DNA of 64,000 bases, from NCBI GenBank assembly GCA_013360915.1, contig JABWAT010000006.1, positions 1-64,000 of the forward strand, in the 5' to 3' direction. A model generated the notes under the pieces. That model did not search any database. It worked only from the letters and a program-made list of their open reading frames with translations, and was not told where the DNA came from. Position 1 is the first letter of the stretch, and the number at the start of each line of letters is the position of its first letter. Positions 18,152 through 26,979 of the stretch are shown here, one piece after another. The translations under genes were made by a program, and so were the position numbers. This DNA is from Bacteroidota bacterium. GTDB lineage: Bacteria; Bacteroidota; JABWAT01.

Positions 18152-18600
18152 ATCAGGCCGGGATCAGAGTATGATGATTCCGTGTTTCATTTCTTAAAAT
18201 TTCCTTCAATTCAACCCGCAAGCCAGCCCTCTGCCGGATTGCGGGTTGCCTGGCTGCATTGTGGCCGCCAGAAAGTGAAAGCGGTTCCCTTCCGTAAAAC
18301 TGTCAACCCTACGATGGATTTGTCATAATAAATTAAACTCTGTACTCATATTGCCAGAGAGAGAGATTCCGTAATTTGGTTTAAAAATAAATGGTATTTG
18401 ATCGGTTTTCGTAATATTTTAAGGCAAAATAATTTATACGCCTTGTTGTTAAAGCTTTGTAATAATTGAGTCAAAACAATTATTTTTACCGGTCCTACTT
18501 GATAAAAATGAGTTTTCGCCATAATTTGACTGTCATTAACATTTGATTAAAAATCAGTGTTGATTGAGGTTTAACTGCTACACTTAGGAGGAACATGTTC
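18152..18600 (+). other. 449-base AT-rich intergenic region
   Basis: No open frame looks coding here. The first part holds an inverted repeat with interleaved pairing (18213-18255). The rest, 18300-18600, is markedly AT-rich and probably contains the promoter of the downstream surface-protein cluster. TAATTTG-like boxes occur (for example near 18372 and 18522), but none has the exact TTG-N20-TAnnTTTG layout, so no promoter is called. AGGAGG at 18586-18591 is the ribosome binding site of the next gene. Confidence 0.6.
18213..18255 (+). other. Inverted repeat with pseudoknot-like interleaved pairing after serA
   Basis: AACCCGCAA (18213-18221) is a perfect complement of TTGCGGGTT (18239-18247). 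AGCCAG (18221-18226), beginning at the last base of the first arm, is complementary to CTGGCT (18250-18255) just past the second arm. Only one base is shared, so both helices could form as an H-type pseudoknot. No T-run follows, so it is not a standard terminator, though it could still protect or end the serA transcript. Confidence 0.4.
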
Positions 18601-19539
18601 ATGAAAAAGCTATTGCCTGTTCTTGCGCTTGCAGGAATAATGGCGGTAGGTTGTGAGGAATACAGTGCACCTGAGATATCAAACTCAGGTCCCACACTCA
18701 CACTGACGACCGTCAATAATGGTGATGATTTTGCCGATACCATTCAGGTCTCTGGCGTAACCACCGACGATAAGTATATCAACAGGCTTGGGGTTTATCT
18801 GTACAACAAGGACGAGGAAAACAGTCTTGAGTACGGTTATTCATTTACCACCAGAGATACTCTCAATGGGGTTCCCCGGTCCCCACGGAGCGGTCTGGCC
18901 AAACCGGTATATAATTACGATCTGATTTTCAGGGTCGGAACTGCAAAAATTGTCAACGGCAACTACGACCTCGTTGTAATTTCCTCAGATGTTCATGGTT
19001 TGAAGGCTGAACAAAAGAGGACAGTAACGGTTTCAGGTAATGCATCCAATACAACCACTGCAGCCTACCCGAAAGTAGGAATCTGGTCCTCTGGTTTTAA
19101 GAATGGGACTCATTACCTGGCCATCCGCAATCTGAAAGTCTACGGATCCTCTGATCTTCGCAAGGCGGAACGGGCTTCTGCAGTTCATCTGGTGTTTGCA
19201 AAAACAGGAACCGATGTTCAGATGCTTTCACCTGAGGTTGCCCGCTCCAGTTCTGTTGCTGGTGATAGTATAACCTCTGCCCTGACTGCATCGATCGGTG
19301 TGGTGAGTGATACCACTGCAGCTGAGTATGAAAAACTGACGACAAGTACCTCCCTTCGTTCACTGTTTACGTCCGCAAGTTCAACCACTTCTTCTGTGAC
19401 CCTGAATACGTCAACCACCGGAGAGTCGTTTATCGTTAAGACCTCGGATAATCTGTACGTCTTTGTGAAGATCCGCGGGTGGTCTGCTGATAAAAAGCAG
19501 GCGCATGTTGAACTGAAGTACAAACGCTTTTATCCCTGA
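18601..19539 (+). CDS. Putative lipoprotein of unknown function
   Basis: A 312-residue product with a short charged N-terminus, a hydrophobic stretch and MAVGC ending at Cys18, a plausible lipobox. The mature part is rich in Ser, Thr and beta-prone sequence, with a possible Ig-like start (residues 25-130) and a low-complexity Ser/Thr stretch near 255-285. The ATG at 18601 is preferred to 18595 because AGGAGG ends nine bases before it. I do not recognise a family. It is followed by a TonB-type receptor, a sorting-domain protein and a PorV-like barrel, so a cell-surface role is likely. Confidence 0.75.
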   Translation: MKKLLPVLALAGIMAVGCEEYSAPEISNSGPTLTLTTVNNGDDFADTIQVSGVTTDDKYINRLGVYLYNKDEENSLEYGYSFTTRDTLNGVPRSPRSGLAKPVYNYDLIFRVGTAKIVNGNYDLVVISSDVHGLKAEQKRTVTVSGNASNTTTAAYPKVGIWSSGFKNGTHYLAIRNLKVYGSSDLRKAERASAVHLVFAKTGTDVQMLSPEVARSSSVAGDSITSALTASIGVVSDTTAAEYEKLTTSTSLRSLFTSASSTTSSVTLNTSTTGESFIVKTSDNLYVFVKIRGWSADKKQAHVELKYKRFYP

Positions 19540-19567
19540 TTTGAAAAAATAGGTGGAGGACTACACA

Positions 19568-22360
19568 ATGTTAAAAAGACTTATGCTGATGGTTGTGAGT
19601 GCGGCCATGTTGCTGCCAGCAACCTCATACGCGGATGTCACCGGAAAAGTTTCTGGTACGGTGACTGATAAAAAGACAGGAGAACCACTTGAGTTGGCCA
19701 ACGTTGTATTGGTTTCGACTCAGTTTGGTGCATCCACAAACCGTCAGGGACGATTCAATATCCTGAATGTGCCTGTTGGTGTATATGACATCAAATTTGC
19801 CTATCTGGGTTACAAGCCGGTTGTAGTCAAGGGTGTTCGGGTTGTTCCTGATAACACCGTTACGGTTGACATGCAGCTTCAGGAACTTGATCTCGAAGTC
19901 GACGAAATCGTGGTTCAGGCAACCAGACCTTTGTTTGAAAAAGGTGCCACCAACTCTGTTCGGGTGATTGAAAAGGAGCAAATTGCCAATCTTCCCACAC
20001 GGGGGGTTCAAAACATTGCTTCTTTAACAGCAGGTGTTGTTAAAACCGATAACTCTGGGGGGGAAACCCGAAACGCCACACTGAACATCCGTGGTGGTCG
20101 TGGAAATGAAACAGCCTACATTATCGATGGTGTCATGGTAAATGATAATGCAGGTGGTGGTGCCTCCGGACAATTGGCTCAGAGTGCAATCGATCAGATT
20201 TCACTACAGGTTGGTGGATTCGAAGCCAAGTACGGTAAAGCCATGTCTGGTATTGTAAACACTGTTACAAAAACCGGAACAGACCGGTACAATTTTGGCG
20301 GTGAAGTGATTACCTCTGAATTCACTGATAACTTTGGCTATAATCTCTATGCTGTGAATGCAAGCGGTCCGATTCCATTGATCCCGAATCTGTCGTTTTT
20401 CACTTCCTATGAAAGAACCTGGCTGAAGGACACCAACCCCCGGTATTCCACGGATGAGGCCCGCAAGGATATGGAAGGCGGGGTACATAAATATTCAGGA
20501 AAGCTGAATTGGAATTTGAGCAACACGTGGCGTTTTACAACCTCCATGCACGGTTCGTACCGTCAGGACCGCAACTATGTTCATCTTTATTCAAAGAATA
20601 ATTCCTCACACAATCCCAGAGTGGTTGAGAACCAGTGGCTGGCCAATCAACGGATTTCCTACACTCTGAATGAGTACACCTTTATGAATCTGGATTTCCA
20701 CTACCGTTTTCAGGAAGCTGCCCGCGGAGATGGAGTCTGGTTTGATAAACTGGATGCCTACGGTGACACCACCATGGCCCTTCTCAATCCTCGTCTGACC
20801 ACTGGTGTCCATCCGGCACAAGGTGGAAATTATGGACTGGATGAAAACCTGGTGTTCAATGAGCGTGGTCGGATTAATAACGGGTATGTACTCAGTTCTG
20901 ATGACTACATGGGAACTGCCTTTTCTATTACTTCCCAGCTAAGCAATCACCTTGTGGAAGCTGGTTTTGACTGGCAGATGCATACCTTCAGAACCTTTGG
21001 TGTTGGTCCTGCCGGACTGGCCATTGAAAAGGATACCAAATCCCCTGAATTACGTTTTTACGAACAGTTTGGACGTGCCGTGGGTTATGACATCGCGGGT
21101 TCACGTTCCGATAAGGGTGATGGTGTTACCACTTTCAACCCCTTATATCCGATTATGGCCTCGGCCTATATTCAGGATAAGATTGAGTTGAAGGATCTTA
21201 TTTTTAATGCCGGACTACGGATGGATTACTTTAATCCGAACGGAAAGCAGGTTAAAAATGTCAATCTGCCTTTAGGAGCGGATAATAAGCTCGATGCAGG
21301 AGATCTTGAAGATCAGGAAGTTTTCATCTTTTTCTCGCCGCGTTTGGGTATCGCCTTCCCTGTGACCGAGTCTATGAAATTCCACGCACAATATGGTCGG
21401 TTCATTGCTTCACCTCCATTCTTCGATGTGTATGCATTTGAATCCCGTTTGCGCTTATTGGAAAACGATGCGGCACTTGAAGCAAACAATGGAAATGTCA
21501 AGCCTGAGAATACCATTCAGTACGAAGCTGGTATCAACTATGCTTTCGGGACACTTGCTTCAATTGATATGACGGTCTTCTATAAGGAAGTTCGTGATCT
21601 GGTGAATGAGACCATTTTCAATTCTCCAAAGGGTCAATACTATTCGACATCAAACATTGACTTTGCAACTGTTCGTGGGATATCACTTGCTACCAATACC
21701 CGTCGGATCGCTGACTACTTCCAGTTATCAGCAAACTACCTGTATCAGATTGCAGAAGGAACTGGTTCCACATCGAATTCGAACTTCGTTGCGGCGTTCC
21801 GCTCCAATATCATTCCAAGGCAGGTAAACCTTCTTGATTTCGATCAGCGTCATACTTTTACGGCTTCGGTAGATGCCCGTACCAAGAACAACGATGGTCC
21901 TGAAGTTGCTGGTATGTATCCTCTCTCCAGACTGGGAGCCAATCTGGTGATCACCTTCAGTTCCGGACGTCCTTACACCCCCATTGTGCCTTATGATGTC
22001 TACAATGGCGGAGGAGCACCTATTACCCGGACACTTGGAACGGTTAACTCAGCAGTGGGTCCGTCTACCTTCAGGGTCGATGCAAAATTCGATAAAACAA
22101 TCGGTCTTGATATTGGTACCAACAAGTTAAATCTGAACTTCTATGTTTGGGTAATCAACCTGTTGGACAATGCAAATGCGGTTACCATTTACCGTGCAAC
22201 GGGATCGGCTGAGGACACAGGATTCCTCCAGACACCAGAAGGTCGACTTGCTGTTGCAAACAATCCGAATTACGAAACCGATTACCGGCGTTGGGAGCGG
22301 GATCCTGAAAATTATGGAGCAGCCCGTCAGATCCGCCTCGGTATGCGCTTCGATCTTTAA
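19568..22360 (+). CDS. TonB-dependent receptor with CarboxypepD_reg-like N-terminal domain
   Basis: A 930-residue outer-membrane protein. A signal peptide covers about residues 1-22. A CarboxypepD_reg-like Ig-type domain follows (VSGTVTDKKTGEPLELANV to about residue 110), then a plug domain with the NIRGGRGNETAYIIDGV motif near residue 175, then a beta-barrel ending in RLGMRFDL with a terminal aromatic and leucine. This architecture is common for FCB-group receptors that are not clearly nutrient specific. The ATG at 19568 has GGTGGAGG upstream and is preferred to the GTG at 19553. No SusD partner is present. The substrate cannot be predicted. Confidence 0.9.
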   Translation: MLKRLMLMVVSAAMLLPATSYADVTGKVSGTVTDKKTGEPLELANVVLVSTQFGASTNRQGRFNILNVPVGVYDIKFAYLGYKPVVVKGVRVVPDNTVTVDMQLQELDLEVDEIVVQATRPLFEKGATNSVRVIEKEQIANLPTRGVQNIASLTAGVVKTDNSGGETRNATLNIRGGRGNETAYIIDGVMVNDNAGGGASGQLAQSAIDQISLQVGGFEAKYGKAMSGIVNTVTKTGTDRYNFGGEVITSEFTDNFGYNLYAVNASGPIPLIPNLSFFTSYERTWLKDTNPRYSTDEARKDMEGGVHKYSGKLNWNLSNTWRFTTSMHGSYRQDRNYVHLYSKNNSSHNPRVVENQWLANQRISYTLNEYTFMNLDFHYRFQEAARGDGVWFDKLDAYGDTTMALLNPRLTTGVHPAQGGNYGLDENLVFNERGRINNGYVLSSDDYMGTAFSITSQLSNHLVEAGFDWQMHTFRTFGVGPAGLAIEKDTKSPELRFYEQFGRAVGYDIAGSRSDKGDGVTTFNPLYPIMASAYIQDKIELKDLIFNAGLRMDYFNPNGKQVKNVNLPLGADNKLDAGDLEDQEVFIFFSPRLGIAFPVTESMKFHAQYGRFIASPPFFDVYAFESRLRLLENDAALEANNGNVKPENTIQYEAGINYAFGTLASIDMTVFYKEVRDLVNETIFNSPKGQYYSTSNIDFATVRGISLATNTRRIADYFQLSANYLYQIAEGTGSTSNSNFVAAFRSNIIPRQVNLLDFDQRHTFTASVDARTKNNDGPEVAGMYPLSRLGANLVITFSSGRPYTPIVPYDVYNGGGAPITRTLGTVNSAVGPSTFRVDAKFDKTIGLDIGTNKLNLNFYVWVINLLDNANAVTIYRATGSAEDTGFLQTPEGRLAVANNPNYETDYRRWERDPENYGAARQIRLGMRFDL

Positions 22361-22389
22361 TCCAAATTTGAAGAAACAGGAGTTTTTAG

Positions 22390-25300
22390 ATGATAACGTT
22401 TCAGACAATGAAAAAACTGACTGCAGGGCTGTTGTTACTGGCTCTTGCAATCAGTTCTTCGGTTGCGGGGGTTAAACCCGACACAAAAACAACCAAGGGG
22501 ATTAAAAAACAATCTGCCTTTGTTGATTTTAACTATCTGGATATCAATAATATCCTTATCTATTTCGAGAATACAGGAAACATTCAGGATCCATCCGGAA
22601 ACTGGTCCATTGAATATCCGAAGGGATCGGGAAAACACCCGATCTTCGCTGCCGGATTTACCTTCAGTGGGTACATTGACGGAGATCTGAGCACCGCCTG
22701 GATGGCTTCTGCTTCACGGATTGAAGAATGGCAGCCCGGCAATATCGTGAACGGAGTTCCTGCAGACCCAAATAATCCACGGTTTAAAGTGTATAAATAC
22801 ACCCGAGGTGACAGCCCTAGTGCCAATACTGATATTATCAATTGGCCGGCTGATATGGGAGCCCCCTTTGTAACAAAGGATGGTGTCGAATACCCGAATG
22901 GCAACACTCCAACGAAAACATATGATCCTGCCAACGGAGATTTACCTCTGTTACGGGGTGATCAGATGTTGTGGTACGTGATTAATGATGGGATCATTCC
23001 GGCCAATCGTCTGCGGGGTTCAAAGCAATTCGGCCTGGAAGCACAGGTAAATGCCTTTTCCTTTGCTGTTCAGAACGAATTGGGTAATGTGGCTTATGTC
23101 ATTTATAAATTTATCAACAAGGGATCTTTTCCTATTGAGCGTGCCATTTTCTCTGTTTGGTCAGACCCGGATCTTGGTGACTCAGAGGATGACCTGGTTG
23201 GTGTAGATACTACCCGTATAGACCGTAAGGGGCTACCAAATAACCTGACCGGAATTCCACGTTCACTTGCTTACTGTTACAATGCGTCGAACAATGATGC
23301 AACCTACGGAGCGGCCCCTCCTGCCTCTGGCTATGACTTTTTCCTTGGTCCACAGATTGAAACCGGGGTTTCGACTGATACTGCCTTTGTTCTCGGAAGG
23401 CCTAAAGTCGGGTTCAAGGAACTGGTTATGGATTCCTTTGTGAAATATGTACGGGGTGACCCCACCCTGCCTGATCCAGGTACCATTGATGAAGCCCGTT
23501 ACTACCAGGAGGGATATAAATTCAATGGTGCTCCCTTTAATCCTTTGTCGGAAGGGGCTGGCGGAACCGCTACAGATAATCCGAGGATTGTGCACCCGGG
23601 GTATCCAGAATTGGGAACCGGCTGGCGCGATGTTAACGGTGGTGACAAACGGATGATGATCAATACCAAACAATTTACCATTGCACCTGGTGACACGCAG
23701 ATTGTGGTGGTTGGTTACATGGTTGGTCAGGGATCAGACAATTTCAATTCTGTTGCCAAACTCCGTGTGGTTGATGATTTCGCTCAAAAGGTATTTAACG
23801 CCAATTTCAAGGTTGCCGGTCCTCCTCCTGCACCAAAGGAAGGCTTGATCCGCACGGATGATAAAGGCGGACTTAATATTACATTTAAGTCCAAAGAATC
23901 CTTTACCGATGTACAGAAGGATGACCTGAACAACAAGAAATTGTTTAAGGGATATAACATTTATCAATATCTGACCAATTCAACAGCGGACGAAATTGAC
24001 GGTGTGGCCAATAAAAAATTGTTGGCCAGCATTTCCCGTGCTGATGGATATAACATGGTTTACAAAAAATCAGCTGATGGGTTGACCCAAAACCTGGTTT
24101 ATGAAACCAAGACCACATTTGATAATGATTCAGATTACAGCAATGATGAATCTTATTTTACCTACAACGTTCCTGTTGATGCGTTTACAAACTTCCCGTT
24201 TATTGATGGGGAAGATTATTTCTTTGGCGTTTCCTCTTTCAACATTGAAGTAAATTACATGGACACCTTGCTGAATAAGGATGGCCTTGTGATTGGATAC
24301 AGCGGACCAGATCCGATCAGCGAGTCGATTGCCAGTTTCATCCCAATAACCTACCGGTCTACTGTCCGGGAACCATATATCATTGGTGCCAGTCAGAGCG
24401 CTGCCAGTTATGGCGGAAAATATGTAAAGAAGACCCAGGGATCGGGTGATGGACCAGTTGTGGTTGATGTGGTTAATCAAAATGCTGTTGTCGATGGAGC
24501 AGCTTACGAAGTTGAATTCTTCTATCCAAACAAAACGGATCTGGCTTATCGTATCAAGAGAAAAGCGGACACTGTTGCACCTGCAAACCTTGATACCTTG
24601 CTGCAGTACTCTACCAATTTGATCAATCCTGTTATAGACGGATTGTCAATCCGGGTGGGTGAAGCAACAGCAAGTGTTACACAGGTAGATAATTCAGGGG
24701 CAACCTGGGTTGGAAAGTCGGCTATCAGAACCAAGAATGGTGCCGATCATACCACATTGTCTTCAAAGAATGTATCCGGTGGATTTATCAAGGATGATCC
24801 TCTGACGGCCGGGTTGGATAAGCAGGTTCTTTCTCCTGCCAAATCCTCCATGGTTCGTGAAATTGAAATTGAATTCAATAAAGCGGCCCCTTCAAAAGCC
24901 TATCGGTATATCTCTGGTGTTAGACCTCCTGTAGGAAGTTTTGCCAGACCATATATGCCAAAACATGTGGCCTCCAATTTTTCCACGACCACTGATTCCA
25001 TTGTCTGGGGCGGCTATCTGGCACAGAACACCACAGATCTGCCTTCAGCAGGAAGAATACGGGCCACCAGAAAACCTGGTGTCGGTGTAATTGATTTGCC
25101 TATCATTGCATGGGACAAGTCATATGGTCAGAATCGACGGCTGAAGGTTGCACTTGTGGAATCGTTTATTCCAGTCCCGGGAAATCCGGCTACTTCTAAT
25201 CTCCATGTAAATGGCAGATGGAACGGAACCGCTTCTGCACGTGAGACGATTCTGATATCGGGAGAGGATTATGATCCGAATCTGATTGACGTGAAGGATT

Positions 25301-25830
25301 CAACGTTGCTTGATCCTTACATGTTCACCTTGGTTCAAAAGGGTGAATTCAAGAATCCCTGGATTCTTGCCTGGGAACCGGTCGGAGATACCCTCCAAAT
25401 GGTGGATGGTCAAAAAATCACTCTGAAGACATCTGCATGGACTTCCGGAGATGAATTTGAAATTTCCGGATTTACTTCTGCAGATAAGTACTATGCAGAG
25501 AATCGCGGAAATGCGTTTGACAAACTGACTATTTATCCGAATCCCTATATGGGCGATAATCCGCAGGAAATCAGTGCCAATTCACGATTTGTTACCTTGC
25601 TGGGGATGCCAAAAGTGGCCACCGTCCGTATCTACAATCTTGCCGGGGAACTGGTCAGGAAAATTGAGAAGGACGATCCGTTTGCCATGCTCCGCTGGGA
25701 TCTGAAGAATACCACTGGTCTGAACGTTGCATCGGGTGTTTATCTGATTAACATTGATGCACCGGGTGTAGGTAACAAGACACTAAAGTTTGCTCTGGTT
25801 CAACGCCAGGAGCGGATTGAAATCTTCTAA
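22390..25830 (+). CDS. Large secreted protein with T9SS type A-like C-terminal domain
   Basis: A 1146-residue protein with a signal peptide (a hydrophobic run ending in AISSSVAG near residue 27). A long beta-rich body follows, with an APGDTQIVVVGYMVGQGSDN segment near residue 440. The C-terminal domain of about 95 residues starts at LTIYPNPYMGDNP and contains VRIYNLAGELVRKI and SGVYLINI, the pattern of type A T9SS sorting (FlgD-like) domains. CAGGAG lies eight bases before the ATG at 22390. It sits between a TonB-type receptor and a PorV-like protein, which suggests secreted surface cargo. The enzymatic role, if any, is unknown. Confidence 0.82.
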   Translation: MITFQTMKKLTAGLLLLALAISSSVAGVKPDTKTTKGIKKQSAFVDFNYLDINNILIYFENTGNIQDPSGNWSIEYPKGSGKHPIFAAGFTFSGYIDGDLSTAWMASASRIEEWQPGNIVNGVPADPNNPRFKVYKYTRGDSPSANTDIINWPADMGAPFVTKDGVEYPNGNTPTKTYDPANGDLPLLRGDQMLWYVINDGIIPANRLRGSKQFGLEAQVNAFSFAVQNELGNVAYVIYKFINKGSFPIERAIFSVWSDPDLGDSEDDLVGVDTTRIDRKGLPNNLTGIPRSLAYCYNASNNDATYGAAPPASGYDFFLGPQIETGVSTDTAFVLGRPKVGFKELVMDSFVKYVRGDPTLPDPGTIDEARYYQEGYKFNGAPFNPLSEGAGGTATDNPRIVHPGYPELGTGWRDVNGGDKRMMINTKQFTIAPGDTQIVVVGYMVGQGSDNFNSVAKLRVVDDFAQKVFNANFKVAGPPPAPKEGLIRTDDKGGLNITFKSKESFTDVQKDDLNNKKLFKGYNIYQYLTNSTADEIDGVANKKLLASISRADGYNMVYKKSADGLTQNLVYETKTTFDNDSDYSNDESYFTYNVPVDAFTNFPFIDGEDYFFGVSSFNIEVNYMDTLLNKDGLVIGYSGPDPISESIASFIPITYRSTVREPYIIGASQSAASYGGKYVKKTQGSGDGPVVVDVVNQNAVVDGAAYEVEFFYPNKTDLAYRIKRKADTVAPANLDTLLQYSTNLINPVIDGLSIRVGEATASVTQVDNSGATWVGKSAIRTKNGADHTTLSSKNVSGGFIKDDPLTAGLDKQVLSPAKSSMVREIEIEFNKAAPSKAYRYISGVRPPVGSFARPYMPKHVASNFSTTTDSIVWGGYLAQNTTDLPSAGRIRATRKPGVGVIDLPIIAWDKSYGQNRRLKVALVESFIPVPGNPATSNLHVNGRWNGTASARETILISGEDYDPNLIDVKDSTLLDPYMFTLVQKGEFKNPWILAWEPVGDTLQMVDGQKITLKTSAWTSGDEFEISGFTSADKYYAENRGNAFDKLTIYPNPYMGDNPQEISANSRFVTLLGMPKVATVRIYNLAGELVRKIEKDDPFAMLRWDLKNTTGLNVASGVYLINIDAPGVGNKTLKFALVQRQERIEIF

Positions 25831-25850
25831 TTGACGGGAGACAATAACGC

Positions 25851-26888
25851 ATGAAAAAGACAATCTATATCGTTGGAATGGTTGCTGTCCTTGGGATGGC
25901 AACCTCCCTCCCGGTTCAGGCAGGGAATAAAGACCGTGTCGGTACAGCCGGAGCAACAGAGATAATGATACCCGTCAGTGCACGGAATCTTGCTCTGAGT
26001 AATTCATTCACTGCTAATCTGAGTGGAATTGATGGGGTAACCCTTAATCCTGCATCGGTTGGTCTGATGCCGAAAAACGAGGTGTATTTCAGTAATATGA
26101 AGTACCTTGCAGATATCAACGTCTACTATTTCGGTGCAGGTATCAATGCCGGCGATGTGGGAAATTTTGGTTTCACCATTAAAAGTCTCGATTTCGGTGA
26201 AATTACAAAAACCACAACCACCAACCCATATGGGACCGGTGAAACCTTTTCGCCCACATTTGTCACATTGGGTCTAACCTATGCAAAGGAACTGACTGAA
26301 TACATACAGTTCGGAACCACTGTTAAGGTTATTCATGAGAGCATTTCAAATGCATCTGCAACCGGTGTTGGCGTGGATGTCGGGTTTCAATACTCAGGTT
26401 CGGGGGTTATACCCGGATTGAATTTTGGAATCGTTGTAAAGGATATCGGTCTGACCAAGATGGTATTTGAAGGCCAGGGTCTTACCAACGCAGATTCGCG
26501 GGCAAACGGTGCTCCTCCCTCGGCAGGGAAGAAAAAGTATGTGACGCCTTCCGAGCCCTTCGACATTCCGTCGTCATTCGAGTTCGGTGTATCCTACAAA
26601 CTGGATATGTCGGATCTGATGAGTCTGAATATGGGATCCAATTATGTGAACAGAAACATTTCCTATGATCTGTACAATTTTGGTGGTGAGCTCAGCTACA
26701 ACAACCTGGTGTACATCCGCGGGGGATACAGTTATGCAGTAGATGCAACTGATACTCCTTTTGGAGCGACATTCGGAGTTGGCCTCAACTATAATCTAGG
26801 CTTTGATATCACTTTTGATTATGGTTACCGGGCAGTTGAGTATTTCGGTGACGCCAATCAGTTAGTATCCGTCAAGATCGGAATCTGA
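25851..26888 (+). CDS. PorV/PorQ-family outer-membrane beta-barrel protein
   Basis: A 345-residue protein with a signal peptide ending VQAG near residue 25. The family opening follows: GTAGATEIMIPVSARNLALS, then DGVTLNPASVG, as in PorV/UPF0164-type proteins. The rest alternates as membrane beta strands and ends in VSVKIGI. In Bacteroidetes PorV shuttles T9SS cargo to the surface attachment complex. Here it directly follows a sorting-domain protein, 20 bases away, so cargo handling is a reasonable inference. FadL-like transport is an alternative. Confidence 0.82.
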   Translation: MKKTIYIVGMVAVLGMATSLPVQAGNKDRVGTAGATEIMIPVSARNLALSNSFTANLSGIDGVTLNPASVGLMPKNEVYFSNMKYLADINVYYFGAGINAGDVGNFGFTIKSLDFGEITKTTTTNPYGTGETFSPTFVTLGLTYAKELTEYIQFGTTVKVIHESISNASATGVGVDVGFQYSGSGVIPGLNFGIVVKDIGLTKMVFEGQGLTNADSRANGAPPSAGKKKYVTPSEPFDIPSSFEFGVSYKLDMSDLMSLNMGSNYVNRNISYDLYNFGGELSYNNLVYIRGGYSYAVDATDTPFGATFGVGLNYNLGFDITFDYGYRAVEYFGDANQLVSVKIGI

Positions 26889-26905
26889 TTTTAACTTCAA
26901 ATCTG

Positions 26906-26979
26906 GTTTCCTGTTTCCGTAGTTTCCTTTCATCAGACACCTGAAAGAAAGGTCAGCGGGAGCAGGAAACTTTTTTATT
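26906..26979 (+). promoter_or_regulatory. Long stem-loop and T-run directly before a GWxTD gene
   Basis: GTTTCCTG (26906-26913) is a perfect complement of CAGGAAAC (26963-26970), which is followed at once by six Ts (26971-26976) and the start codon at 26980. A smaller imperfect hairpin (CTTTC-A-TCAG with CTGA-AA-GAAAG, about 26927-26950) lies inside. The layout looks like a terminator or attenuator, and the AGGAA that could serve as ribosome binding site lies in the 3' arm. Confidence 0.45.

Noticed and set aside
18300-18540. TAATTTG-like boxes before the lipoprotein gene
   Set aside because: Spacing and sequence do not fit the TTG-N20-TAnnTTTG layout; AT-rich DNA gives such matches by chance.
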